A DNA stretch of 64,000 nucleotides, from NCBI RefSeq assembly GCF_003217295.1, contig NZ_QJTJ01000002.1:266444-330443 (forward strand). Direction: 5' to 3'. The position numbers were made by a program, and so were the translations under genes. The DNA comes from Ureibacillus chungkukjangi. GTDB lineage: Bacteria > Bacillota > Bacilli > Bacillales_A > Planococcaceae. The notes under the pieces are model-generated. The model was given only the letters and a program-made list of their open reading frames with translations. It did not search any database and was not told the origin of the DNA. The first letter of the stretch is position 1. Each line of letters begins with the position of its first letter. Below are positions 45,448 to 53,072 of this stretch, piece after piece.

Positions 45448-47349
45448 TTATACTTCGATTAAATCTACTGCTAGTAGTCTAGCGGCTTCTTTGAACCATT
45501 TTTCTATTTCATTATAGCAATCACTATTTTTTAATTGTTTTTCAGAAACCTCAAAAATTAATTCATTGTTAATTCTATTCTTAGCATTTCCCTTTTTATT
45601 CTTTTTCTTTTCATCTTTTAATTCTTCCCAGCTTTTACTACTACTAGGATCCGATTCGTGAGTTATTTTAGCAATCAACTCTGGAATATCTAATGTCGTC
45701 CAATCTGTGGTACTTTTATCAAAGCATTTTGGATATTTTTCTAATACGTATTCCGGTGTTAAGTAATTTTCAAATTCCCTCATTGACGTTTCAAATCCAA
45801 TGCTATTTGCCCGAGTATTAATAATATCAATATACTTTTTATATTTATGAGGAACATTAGATCCAACATCACTATCATAGATATGCAATTGAGCTAATTT
45901 AAGTTTTTCAAGGTAATTATCATTTACCCAAAATTGTAAAGTACTACCACCCATAGGTATTATTATTATTTGTGGGTCATTTAAATCAATAATTTTTTTA
46001 AATGAAAGAATATTATTATTTATGTTTCTTAAAAAATTAATATCATTTTTTCCTTCTACACAAATGGCGAGTTTAACTCGATTGACATTATCCAACTCAA
46101 TATTTGGTAAAATACCTAAGTTATCAGCGATATCTGATAACATATCATCACTAGTTTCTCTGATTATTGTATCTCCTGCATAATTTTTAGTAATCAGTCT
46201 TAACGATTCAATTGGTAACATCTTTGCTATAGCTGGGCTATGTGTAGTTAAAATAACTTGGTTAACATCCGAATTGGCTAAGTCCTTAAATGCTTCAATT
46301 AACATTTTTGGATGATTAGGATGCTGTGAAGTTTCAGGCTCTTCAAATGCATAGATAACATTTGGAACATTACGTTCATTTCGCCTTCTTTCTGCCTCTG
46401 CTCTAAAAAAGTTAAGTAAAATTAATCTTCTAACCCCACTCCCCCTTTTATTAACAGCTATACCTTGATCAGTTTCTAAGGTAAATTTGAATACTTTTTC
46501 CCAGGCAGGATCTTCAAAATTGGCAGATAACTCTTTTGCGATGTCAGGGTTCATTTCAGAAAGTTTTTCAATAGTTTGTTCAGCTAATTTCTTGGACTCC
46601 TTTACAATTTTTTCATAAACTTGCTGTAAAGGTTCTAATATAGTTTCATCTCTCATTAATTCTTTAATAAGTAATTTCATGGGGTTTTGTATTTCACTAT
46701 CTTGATCCTGATTTTTCCTATCTGATTGAAAAAGTTCATAAAGTGGTATGTAGTCTTTTAAACCATTCCAAATTTGCTTTGCTCCTTCTTGGTCAACCGG
46801 TATTCGTATCTCTTCTAAAACCGGGTTCTTAATTGAATTTAAAATTGCTTTCCTAAACAAAGATGATTTTCTTTTATCATCTATTGTTAGTCCTAATTTT
46901 TCCGCCGTTATTTTTAATTCGGGTGTTTTTCTGATATGTAAATCTTTACATATTTCTGAATTGGGGAAATTAGCGATTAAAAATGTTTCTTTAAGAGAGC
47001 CATTTTTATAAACTTTATGTATTTCTAATTCAAGATTTTGATTTAACAAATACTCATCTTTTAAGGAAGTAGGAACACTACTATCAACAATTATTTCCTC
47101 AGGATAACCTATGAAACTTACACCGATTACAGTTTCTATTGAATCAGAGTCAACATTTATATCTGACTTTTCCATTTTAACGATGTTCTTCCCATCATTA
47201 AAAAATATGTCTAGAGCTTCAAGTAATGTTGATTTTCCAGCATCATTTTGTCCTACAAAAGCTGTTAAATTGTTTAAGGTAGTTTTTGTTTCTTGTTTAT
47301 AGCCACGGAAATTTTTAATATAAATACTACTAATTTGCAATTCAATCAC
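45448..47349 (-). CDS. OLD-family ATP-dependent nuclease (AAA ATPase + TOPRIM)
   Basis: 633 residues. The ABC/SMC-type ATPase has Walker A FVGQNDAGKSTLLEAL (Gly33-Ser40), a signature-like RGSGVRRLILLNFFRAEAE and Walker B VIYAFEEPETSQHP (about 330), with ILTTHSPAIAKML after it. The C-terminal TOPRIM domain has acidic Glu in LAICVEGKNDINFL (about 427) and Asp-x-Asp in HIYDSDVGSN (about 490). This is the class 1 (stand-alone) OLD layout, since no UvrD/GajB-like gene is next to it. OLD proteins cut DNA and give immunity against phages. ATG follows AGGAGTGATTG. It converges on the recombinase operon and may be its cargo. Confidence 0.9.
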   Translation of the reverse strand: MIELQISSIYIKNFRGYKQETKTTLNNLTAFVGQNDAGKSTLLEALDIFFNDGKNIVKMEKSDINVDSDSIETVIGVSFIGYPEEIIVDSSVPTSLKDEYLLNQNLELEIHKVYKNGSLKETFLIANFPNSEICKDLHIRKTPELKITAEKLGLTIDDKRKSSLFRKAILNSIKNPVLEEIRIPVDQEGAKQIWNGLKDYIPLYELFQSDRKNQDQDSEIQNPMKLLIKELMRDETILEPLQQVYEKIVKESKKLAEQTIEKLSEMNPDIAKELSANFEDPAWEKVFKFTLETDQGIAVNKRGSGVRRLILLNFFRAEAERRRNERNVPNVIYAFEEPETSQHPNHPKMLIEAFKDLANSDVNQVILTTHSPAIAKMLPIESLRLITKNYAGDTIIRETSDDMLSDIADNLGILPNIELDNVNRVKLAICVEGKNDINFLRNINNNILSFKKIIDLNDPQIIIIPMGGSTLQFWVNDNYLEKLKLAQLHIYDSDVGSNVPHKYKKYIDIINTRANSIGFETSMREFENYLTPEYVLEKYPKCFDKSTTDWTTLDIPELIAKITHESDPSSSKSWEELKDEKKKNKKGNAKNRINNELIFEVSEKQLKNSDCYNEIEKWFKEAARLLAVDLIEV

Positions 47350-47593
47350 TCCTTTATTATAAAATAATTATACATTATTGGGCATAACTTACATTATACT
47401 ATCAACATTTTACTATTATGGGTTTCGTCGGCATTTTGACAATTCACATGTTAATGGTACAAACATTGTTATATCAAGGTTTAGGAGGGTCTTATCAATA
47501 GAGCCTCAATCTATAGATATTGGAGTTAATAATTGTAGCTTTGAAATAAAGTTTGTTCAAAATATCCAACAAATCAGCATTTAACGGTAAATA

Positions 47594-47641
47594 AAAAGAA
47601 TCCATTTTGAAAAAAAGATTGATCAAAATGGATTCCTTTTC
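47594..47641. terminator. Bidirectional terminator hairpin
   Basis: AGAATCCATTTTGA and TCAAAATGGATTCCT arms, 14-nt loop, A/T tracts on both outer sides. Confidence 0.75.
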
Positions 47642-47706
47642 AGCAGATTTAAGTTTTGTTTTTATAAAATGTTTGATTATCTTCTAACTACTATGATCTT
47701 CAATAA

Positions 47707-47730
47707 TAGCGCCCGATAGTGGAAAATCGG
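47707..47730 (-). repeat. ATCGGGCGC repeat R1 (degenerate) after the 109-aa gene
   Basis: Minus strand TTCCACTATCGGGCGC followed by a poor hairpin, six bases beyond the stop of the gene ending at 47736. Confidence 0.6.
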
Positions 47731-47735
47731 AATAA

Positions 47736-48065
47736 TTAAAGATAGTCAATATATCTTCCAGTTTCAACATAGCCATAAACTCTAATTACATTATCAAAAA
47801 CCTCTCCAGGAACGTGAATTTTATTAAGTATTTTTAATACATCATTCCTTATCTCATCGGTTTCTGCTTTAATCTCCAACCATTCAATTGTTTCAAATTC
47901 GCCCAACTTAAAATGATAATACCATTCCCCATCCCATGGGCAAATGTAGCCTGTTTCAATGTCTTTTGTTCTCCATAGTTGATCGATTGGATAATTAAAC
48001 ATAGCTTCCCTAATTTCTTCCCACTTTGTATTAGTCATTACTTGCAGGTATTGATTATATTGCAT
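47736..48065 (-). CDS. Small conserved protein, DUF6678-like
   Basis: 109 residues, cytosolic. Core sequence MTNTKWEEIREAMFNYP, QLWRTKDIETGYICPWDGEW and YYHFKLGEFETIEWLEI. I associate this pattern (TKW near the N-terminus, RTKDIE, WDGEWYYHF) with DUF6678, with moderate certainty. Function unknown; such proteins often occur as single accessory genes or immunity-type proteins. ATG follows GTGAGGTTAAAT. A GCGCCC repeat follows its stop. Confidence 0.7.
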   Translation of the reverse strand: MQYNQYLQVMTNTKWEEIREAMFNYPIDQLWRTKDIETGYICPWDGEWYYHFKLGEFETIEWLEIKAETDEIRNDVLKILNKIHVPGEVFDNVIRVYGYVETGRYIDYL

Positions 48066-48163
48066 TCATTTAACCTCACTACTTTAAACAATTTTATAAT
48101 TTATTATAGGTATTCTTCTTCCAATAAACCGCTTTGATTGTATTATTTCATTAAATGAACCTT

Positions 48164-48215
48164 TAAAAAAAGAAGGAGCACAATTCTTGCTGCAGAATTG
48201 CGCCCGATTACTGAA
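48164..48215 (-). terminator. ATCGGGCGC repeat R2, terminator-like
   Basis: Minus strand: GTTATTCAGTAATCGGGCGC leads into the hairpin GGGCGCAATTC / GAATTGTGCTCC and then TTCTTTTTTT. It immediately follows the gene ending at 48222. Confidence 0.8.
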
Positions 48216-48221
48216 TAACGA

Positions 48222-48518
48222 TCAATTCTGTTCCCATCTTAAATAGGCCCAAAACTGTAACATTTCCATTTTTAAAGGGTGTCTATAATTTAAATATTCC
48301 TCTTTAACGTCCTTAATTATGGGAAAATCAGCTATTACTTCAGTACAGGCAACGTTTAATATTTCTTTTTCTTCCTCAGTTGGTTCACCATCAAAATAGC
48401 ATTTCCAATACAACGTTTCGTTTTCTAATTTTACTGTTAATCCTCTTAATTTGTTTGGTATAGAACCTAAAAGGGAGTAATGAGAACTAATAATCAATTC
48501 ATTCAAAGTTGGAACCAT
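48222..48518 (-). CDS. Small soluble protein of unknown function, immunity-like
   Basis: 98 residues from ATG 48518 (after AGAGGTGTTAAT; an upstream in-frame start at 48560 has no site). Sequence opens MVPTLNELIISSHYSLLGSI and continues LYWKCYFDGEPTEEEKEIL, ending FWAYLRWEQN. It is acidic, without signal peptide or membrane segment. Size, acidity and setting resemble colicin- or toxin-immunity proteins found as orphans, but I do not recognise the family. Confidence 0.65.
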   Translation of the reverse strand: MVPTLNELIISSHYSLLGSIPNKLRGLTVKLENETLYWKCYFDGEPTEEEKEILNVACTEVIADFPIIKDVKEEYLNYRHPLKMEMLQFWAYLRWEQN

Positions 48519-48545
48519 ATTAACACCTCTATTTATCCATTCATG

Positions 48546-48596
48546 AAGAAAAAGTACCAATTCTGCTGCGGAAATGCGCCCAATTGTTGAAGACTA
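48546..48596 (-). terminator. ATCGGGCGC repeat R3
   Basis: Minus strand: GTCTTCAACAATTGGGCGC then a weaker hairpin ATTTCCGC/GCAGAATT and ACTTTTTC. Lies between the lipoprotein stop at 48643 and the next gene. Confidence 0.6.
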
Positions 48597-48642
48597 TTAA
48601 TTTAACCTTATTAGAAAAGCACATAATAGTACAATTAAAAAT

Positions 48643-48999
48643 CTATTTAAAAACCAAATAATCTCCATTATCTTGTTTGGCTAAAACAATATCTGGATTC
48701 CCTTCTACTGAATAAATTTCAGTTCCATAATCTAAAAAATTTGAAGTAAGTTCAACAGTTGGTCGCTTTTCTACATCTGTTTTCTCTTTGACTGTACCAA
48801 TGAGTTCTCCAACTTCAAGCCCCAATTCATTAGCTATTTCAAAACCAGTGTTCAACACCTCACCGCTAACAAATATTTTTGCAACATATGAACTGTTTGA
48901 ACTCGTTTTTACGGCCGTTGTATGATTATTACTATTCGTTTCTGTTGAACAACCAGTTATTAAAAGTAGAATAAAAAACACTAAAGTAGCTTTTATCAT
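48643..48999 (-). CDS. Small lipoprotein of unknown function
   Basis: 118 residues. The lipoprotein signal peptide is MIKATLVFFILLLITGC (lipidation Cys17), then a Ser/Thr/Asn-rich linker (residues 18-38) and a compact domain AKIFVSGEVLNTGFEIANE to GTEIYSVEGNPDIVLAKQDN. The C-terminal GTEIYSVEG...ILAKQDNGDY pattern is seen in many Bacillales small surface lipoproteins. Function unknown. The ribosome binding site is AGGAGGG at 49010-49016. Confidence 0.8.
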   Translation of the reverse strand: MIKATLVFFILLLITGCSTETNSNNHTTAVKTSSNSSYVAKIFVSGEVLNTGFEIANELGLEVGELIGTVKEKTDVEKRPTVELTSNFLDYGTEIYSVEGNPDIVLAKQDNGDYLVFK

Positions 49000-49378
49000 T
49001 TTTATTTAAAACCCTCCTTTTAGTTGAATTTATCTTGAATTTTTTAGTAATACTACTTTTAAATTAGTCTGATAAAATGTAAAAATGTTACAGTTTTTCT
49101 TAAACATCTGACCCTTTCAAGTAAAAAAGCGCAAATCCATCTTCATTGCTATCAGATTAATAAATTCAAAGTGTAATAGACAAGTCCTTTTTTAGAGTTT
49201 AGCCAAAGTTTTCTACTAGAACAAAGCATTTCTCTTAAATATCTAATGCCTTTAAGTTGTTGATTAGAGAACATCCCAAGTGAAAATTTAATTACACCAA
49301 ACATTTATATATTGATCTACAACTCTTGCGTTTACGATACGGTAACGATTTTTGATGTGAATTTTTTTATATTTCCGT
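49000..49378. other. Intergenic region with a possible eroded coding remnant
   Basis: A minus-strand frame from ATG 49304 to TGA 49154 reads LKGIRYLREMLCSSRKLWLN in its middle. It has no ribosome binding site and looks like a decayed fragment; its family is unknown. Confidence 0.35.
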
Positions 49379-50386
49379 TTAGTTAAATGTTGTTAATTCC
49401 TCTGAAACTGAATTTAAAAAATCTTTTTCAAACTTAATAAAGTAAGCCCCATTTATACTTATGTCTTTCCCTCCATCGATTAATGATACCGATTGGATCA
49501 ATTGAATTTCCATTTTATTTTCTAACAAATTTTCAATTGGAAGATTTCCTTCTATTTTAGTAGTAAATTGTTTTAATTGTTTTTGTGGTAATACGTTTAT
49601 TGCTTGGTCTATAACTGCATTAATGAGGTTTACTTGATCTTCTCCATCCAAGCTTCTTCCATATGTAGCATCCATCATTAATGCCAGAACCTCTTCTCCA
49701 TTCAAACGATTCTTCCCCTTTTTGAATTCAAATGCCACTTGAGATATAGCCCTTACTTGAATATCTTCTTCCAAGTCGTATTCTATACCATTCACTGAAT
49801 CAATCATTGTTGAAAAGGTATCTAAATCAATGGCTGCATAATAATCAATTGGTAAATCAAATAGCTTAGAAACTGTTGCTCTTACACTTTCACCTCCAGC
49901 TCCTCCCGAACCGTAAACATAAGCATGTGTCAACTTATCATATGAAGTAGTTCCATCATTAACCAATATCGGTGCATACGTATCACGAGGAATCGATAGA
50001 ACTTTCATCATCTTTTTATCTTTACTATAAGTAAGTAAAAGGTTAATAGGTATTCTATTATTCTCATCTTTCACCGTAAATAGAGTGGTAAAATATTCGT
50101 CTTCTTGAGATACTACTTCACTAGCATTACTTTCGTTGTTTCCGTTATTAGAATTACCATGAAGAATCGAGGGAATAAACAAAAATATACACAAGCCAAC
50201 CACTGCTAAAGAAGCTGTAAGAATGGAGAATTGTTTTGAAATAGAAAAAGGAGATTTCTTTTGTGCATGATGATTATTCTCCAAATTATTAATTTGTTCA
50301 AACACTTCATTACGGTCTTCTTTCGTAAATCTTAATTCTTGTTTAGACATGTTATTAAATTGATCTTTTATCCGTTTATCTTCCAT
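49379..50386 (-). CDS. LCP-domain protein, probable anti-sigma partner of the ECF factor
   Basis: 335 residues. A cytosolic N-terminus (1-50, with FTKEDRNEVFEQINNLE) precedes one membrane helix (about 53-73, ILTASLAVVGLCIFLFIPS), a Ser/Asn-rich linker and an extracellular LytR-CpsA-Psr domain. The latter is marked by SIPRDTYAPI and YDKLTHAYVYGSGGAGGE, the residues that bind polyprenyl-phosphate and catalyse ligation of anionic polymers to peptidoglycan. The gene overlaps the ECF sigma gene by 11 bp. Membrane anchoring with a short cytosolic segment fits an anti-sigma factor, here with an LCP sensor or effector domain. That role is inferred. Confidence 0.83.
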   Translation of the reverse strand: MEDKRIKDQFNNMSKQELRFTKEDRNEVFEQINNLENNHHAQKKSPFSISKQFSILTASLAVVGLCIFLFIPSILHGNSNNGNNESNASEVVSQEDEYFTTLFTVKDENNRIPINLLLTYSKDKKMMKVLSIPRDTYAPILVNDGTTSYDKLTHAYVYGSGGAGGESVRATVSKLFDLPIDYYAAIDLDTFSTMIDSVNGIEYDLEEDIQVRAISQVAFEFKKGKNRLNGEEVLALMMDATYGRSLDGEDQVNLINAVIDQAINVLPQKQLKQFTTKIEGNLPIENLLENKMEIQLIQSVSLIDGGKDISINGAYFIKFEKDFLNSVSEELTTFN

Positions 50387-50903
50387 TAAACTCCGCCTCC
50401 TTTATCATCGACTCCAATCTTTGTTTTGCTCTTCTTAATCGAGTTTTCACTGTATTAACTGGAATATCTAAAACGTTAGCAATTTCCTCAGTATTTAATG
50501 AATCATAGTAGTATAGATAAATCACTTCCCGATACACTTTCGGAAGAGAAAAGATATTCTCTTTCATTTCTTCGTTAGTATATTTATCGATAACTGTTTT
50601 TTCTGTTGATGGTAATATTGACCTTGCTGTTTCACTTATAAAACTTCTAACTTGTACCTTTTTATAATTCCAACTTTTCAAATAATCTTTACATTCGTTA
50701 ATGGTTATACGGTAGAGCCATGTTTTTATTTGTGCATCAAATCGAAACGTATCCAGGTTTTTATAGCATTTGATAAACGTATTTTGAACCATATCCTTAG
50801 CAATTCCTGCATCTTTCACATAAGTAAATGCCAATCGTACTAACTCATTACCATATTCGATCATTATTTTTTCTAATATAAAATCTTTTTCTTCTCTGTC
50901 CAA
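50376..50903 (-). CDS. ECF-type RNA polymerase sigma factor
   Basis: 175 residues. Region 2 is LVRLAFTYVKDAGIAKDMVQ with FIKCYKNLDTFRFDAQIKTW; region 4 is LPKVYREVIYLYYYDSLNT, then EEIANVLDIPVNTVKTRLRR (helix-turn-helix). The start is TTG at 50903, seven bases after GAAAGGGAGGG; the in-frame TTG at 50933 is less well placed. Its 3' end overlaps the LCP-domain gene, the standard sigma/anti-sigma arrangement. A cell-envelope stress regulon is likely. Confidence 0.92.
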   Translation of the reverse strand: MDREEKDFILEKIMIEYGNELVRLAFTYVKDAGIAKDMVQNTFIKCYKNLDTFRFDAQIKTWLYRITINECKDYLKSWNYKKVQVRSFISETARSILPSTEKTVIDKYTNEEMKENIFSLPKVYREVIYLYYYDSLNTEEIANVLDIPVNTVKTRLRRAKQRLESMIKEAEFNGR

Positions 50904-51373
50904 TCTACTACCCTCCCTTTCAATCAACTTCAAATTCTGCTATTAGACGATTATCAGTTCATACTAGGTTCAATTTTAAAAAATTTTATTTTAATAAAGA
51001 TTCTCTTCTAATCGGCACTTAACATTTAATTGATTTTTATTAATAGCTCGTATAAATGCATCCATACAATTATAATTGAAATACAAAACCTGTATCTTAG
51101 ATTATTAATTAATCATAGATACAGGTTATTGTTTAATAATTATTCCTTTTTCCGCTAAAATGACCCTACTATACAGTATTGACTTTCTACCATAACCAAC
51201 AGTTAGCAAAGATACTAAAAGTTCCAGTTTTATTCTTAGTAGAAGTATTAAATACAGGTAATCGTTATCTACCGTTACATAGAACAATGATAAAAGGTTA
51301 AATACATCAATGTTTTATTGCTGATACTGTACACAAGCCCCGTTACTCAATCTTTTTTCAAAGTGGAGGGATG
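50904..51373. other. Intergenic region, 470 bp, with one hairpin
   Basis: AACCTGTATCT...AGATACAGGTT at about 51086-51128 forms an 11-bp stem without a clear T-run. Otherwise AT-rich; it should hold the sigma-factor promoter, but no confident box was found. Confidence 0.45.
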
Positions 51374-51976
51374 TCACTTAATAAAATCTGCTTTTAATAG
51401 ATATACAACGTCATATTTCTCTAATTCATTAATATGACCATCAACATCTTGATAAAAATCGGCGGTAAGCGAATTCATAATTCCATCTTTCGAATAACAA
51501 ATACTTCCTAATACTACTTCTCCTTCAATAAAAGTGTTCTCTCTTTGAAAGGGAGCCCACACACTTGACATATCATCTAAATCTAAACCATTTAAGTTTG
51601 GATCAAAGGCACTTTCCGAACTAACGCCCCCCTTACTGCTAATTGCAATATTAAATGTAGGTTGCTTTTGGATATAGTTTGTTTTGGAAGTGGTAAAGAT
51701 AATAGAGCCATCTCCCTCTACCTGCATCGTTAAATCGCTTATTTTATCCTCAACCAAATTTCCTAATTCATATTTTTCTATCCATACAGTTACTTCTTCG
51801 TATTCTTTGTCTATATTGAAATCAAATACAAATGATCCGCCTGAACTACTCGAAAGAATTGCATTTTCTCTGTCTGTTAATTCAGCAACAGAAATTGTAT
51901 TTGAATTATTACCTTCACAAGCACTTAAAATAAATAACAACAGAGCAGATATTAGTATTGTAAGTGTTCTTTTCAT
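51374..51976 (-). CDS. Secreted lipoprotein of unknown function
   Basis: 200 residues. Signal peptide MKRTLTILISALLLFILSAC with lipidation Cys20. The mature domain is mostly beta, with GGSFVFDFNIDKEYEEVTVW, GDGSIIFTTSKTN and a second half with GEVVLGSICYSKDG. The pattern resembles lipoproteins that sense or buffer surface ligands, but I do not recognise the family. The start has GGGGGGA upstream. A degenerate R-type repeat lies about 80 bases before the start. Confidence 0.78.
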   Translation of the reverse strand: MKRTLTILISALLLFILSACEGNNSNTISVAELTDRENAILSSSSGGSFVFDFNIDKEYEEVTVWIEKYELGNLVEDKISDLTMQVEGDGSIIFTTSKTNYIQKQPTFNIAISSKGGVSSESAFDPNLNGLDLDDMSSVWAPFQRENTFIEGEVVLGSICYSKDGIMNSLTADFYQDVDGHINELEKYDVVYLLKADFIK

Positions 51977-52054
51977 TTATATTCCCCCCTAGTTGCTTTT
52001 TAACATTCCTTATTAATCTTTTTATATTTTAACATAAATATCCAATTCCCTTTA

Positions 52055-52090
52055 TAGGTTGCTCCACAATATGACCCGATTGCGAAATAT
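52055..52090 (-). repeat. ATCGGGCGC-type repeat R8 (decayed)
   Basis: Minus strand GCAATCGGGTCATATTGTGG, followed by ATAAAGGGAATTGGATATTT and GTTAAAAT. The promoter-like tail recurs upstream of the lipoprotein gene at 55.1 kb. Confidence 0.45.
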
Positions 52091-52265
52091 TATCACTTTT
52101 GTTTGTCCTAAAGGTCTGCTAACAAGCACATCGATGCTGAAGCATCGTGTCATTGTTGCATCTCGCTTCCCTCTAAATTCCAAGCGAACGATAGTATTCT
52201 ATTAAACCTATTAAAATATAAAAATATCTACATATTGTATATGCAAAAAATCTACCCACAATATG

Positions 52266-52294
52266 TTGTGTTATTTATTTATAGGCTTTATAAT
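52266..52294 (+). promoter_or_regulatory. Sigma-A promoter of the 47-aa gene
   Basis: TTGTGT, exactly 17 bases, TATAAT, about 45 bases ahead of the GAAAGGAGAG site. Confidence 0.7.
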
Positions 52295-52345
52295 GAAATC
52301 AGGGGAATTTTTACTAGAAAAATATAATAGAAAGGAGAGCTGTGT

Positions 52346-52489
52346 ATGGTGAAAGGTTTTAGTAAAGCAAAATTAAATAGTGAAATTCGTCGTGCCGAGA
52401 ATAAAATGAAAACAGAATTAAATAAGGCACAACGTGAAATCAATAGAGAAATTAATAAGTTCGAAAGACAAATAAAAAAGGGATTCTAA
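52346..52489 (+). CDS. Small coiled-coil basic protein (47 aa)
   Basis: 47 residues, MVKGFSKAKLNSEIRRAENK then MKTELNKAQREINREINKFE and RQIKKGF. It is almost entirely heptad-friendly Lys/Glu/Arg/Asn helix. The ATG follows AAAGGAGAG and a consensus promoter, so the gene is well supported although short. Similar tiny charged-helix proteins recur in many bacteria next to a Ser/Lys-rich partner like the one 120 bp downstream (recollection, not tested). Function unknown; a nucleic-acid or membrane-surface role is possible. Confidence 0.75.
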   Translation: MVKGFSKAKLNSEIRRAENKMKTELNKAQREINREINKFERQIKKGF

Positions 52490-52611
52490 TGTGCAGCAAC
52501 ACATAGAACCCCAAGAAATTATTGTATGACTTTATCATAACCGTATTCAATTTGAAATAATAGAGTATATATGTTCTAATTTCCCCTAATAGTGAAATGG
52601 AGTGAGGTTAA

Positions 52612-52749
52612 ATGGCTAAATCTAGTTCTCGTAAAACTTCAAGTGCAAAACTAGCTACAAAAGCTTCTAAAGTACTTCAAAGTAAAAGCTCCAGTAAAGT
52701 AGCAAGATCTTTAGCTGGTAGTGTATTAGCACAAGCAAAATCCAAATAA
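52612..52749 (+). CDS. Small Ser/Lys-rich protein (45 aa)
   Basis: 45 residues, MAKSSSRKTSSAKLATKASK, then VLQSKSSSKVARSLAGSVLA and QAKSK: low-complexity Ser, Ala and Lys. The ATG follows GTGAGGTTAA at five to six bases. A perfect terminator starts 19 bases after its stop. It follows the 47-aa gene on the same strand and is probably co-transcribed. Proteins of this composition are known as uncharacterised small ORFs in many genomes. Its 3' terminator is shared with a convergent gene next to a tyrosine recombinase. Confidence 0.75.
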   Translation: MAKSSSRKTSSAKLATKASKVLQSKSSSKVARSLAGSVLAQAKSK

Positions 52750-52754
52750 GAAGT

Positions 52755-53072
52755 TTAGTATTTAACAAAAAAGTATGTTTTGATATTCAAAACATACTTT
52801 TTTACCGCATCCTCTGATATCAAACTTGCACTTTCTGAAGTTCTTGTACTCTGTTTACCATTTCCAGAGTTATAGTAATAGACAACATATTTCTCTTGAT
52901 TGTGTTTAAAAGTTTCTTTTTCTTTAACTACTACATAGTAAGAATACTGTGTACGTGTAGAATCATAATACCCATTTAAAGAAGTTGTTAATAATGCATT
53001 ATAAACACCTACACCTAGAGAAGTTAATAATACTCCAACTGCTACGATAGGCGCTCCCCATACCATAGTCAA
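52755..53072 (-). CDS. Small membrane protein coupled to the tyrosine recombinase
   Basis: 105 residues. An N-terminal membrane helix (WGAPIVAVGVLLTSLGVGVY, residues 5-24) is followed by an extracytoplasmic or cytoplasmic beta-rich part with Tyr-rich strands (TRTQYSYYVVVKEKETF, KYVVYYYNSGNGKQST). The TTG start overlaps the recombinase stop (4 bp); the ATG two codons later is an alternative. Its last dozen codons lie inside the bidirectional terminator, giving the odd tail VLNIKTYFFVKY. No family is recognised. Coupling to the recombinase suggests an accessory role. Confidence 0.65.
   Translation of the reverse strand: MTMVWGAPIVAVGVLLTSLGVGVYNALLTTSLNGYYDSTRTQYSYYVVVKEKETFKHNQEKYVVYYYNSGNGKQSTRTSESASLISEDAVKKYVLNIKTYFFVKY
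52768..52803. terminator. Perfect bidirectional terminator between the 45-aa gene and the recombinase-linked gene
   Basis: AAAAAAGTATGTTTTGA and TCAAAACATACTTTTTT arms around a 2-nt centre; a fully symmetric stem. Confidence 0.85.

Larger units (their letters stand above)
47350..47735. other. Intergenic region with a bidirectional terminator
   Basis: Holds the OLD promoter, a low-confidence plus-strand frame ending at 47584, the 47594-47641 hairpin and a degenerate GCGCCC repeat at 47707. Confidence 0.5.
51977..52345. other. Divergent intergenic region, 369 bp
   Basis: Holds a decayed R8 repeat (52055-52090), a small GATGCTGAAGCATC hairpin near 52130 and a good promoter for the 47-aa gene (52266-52294). 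Confidence 0.55.

Noticed and set aside
47378..47584. Plus-strand 68-aa frame starting TTG, ending before the 47594 terminator
   Set aside because: No ribosome binding site, overlaps the OLD promoter region, no recognisable motif. The terminator after it is the only support.
49152..49304. 50-aa minus-strand frame
   Set aside because: No ribosome binding site and no family match; mentioned only as a possible remnant.
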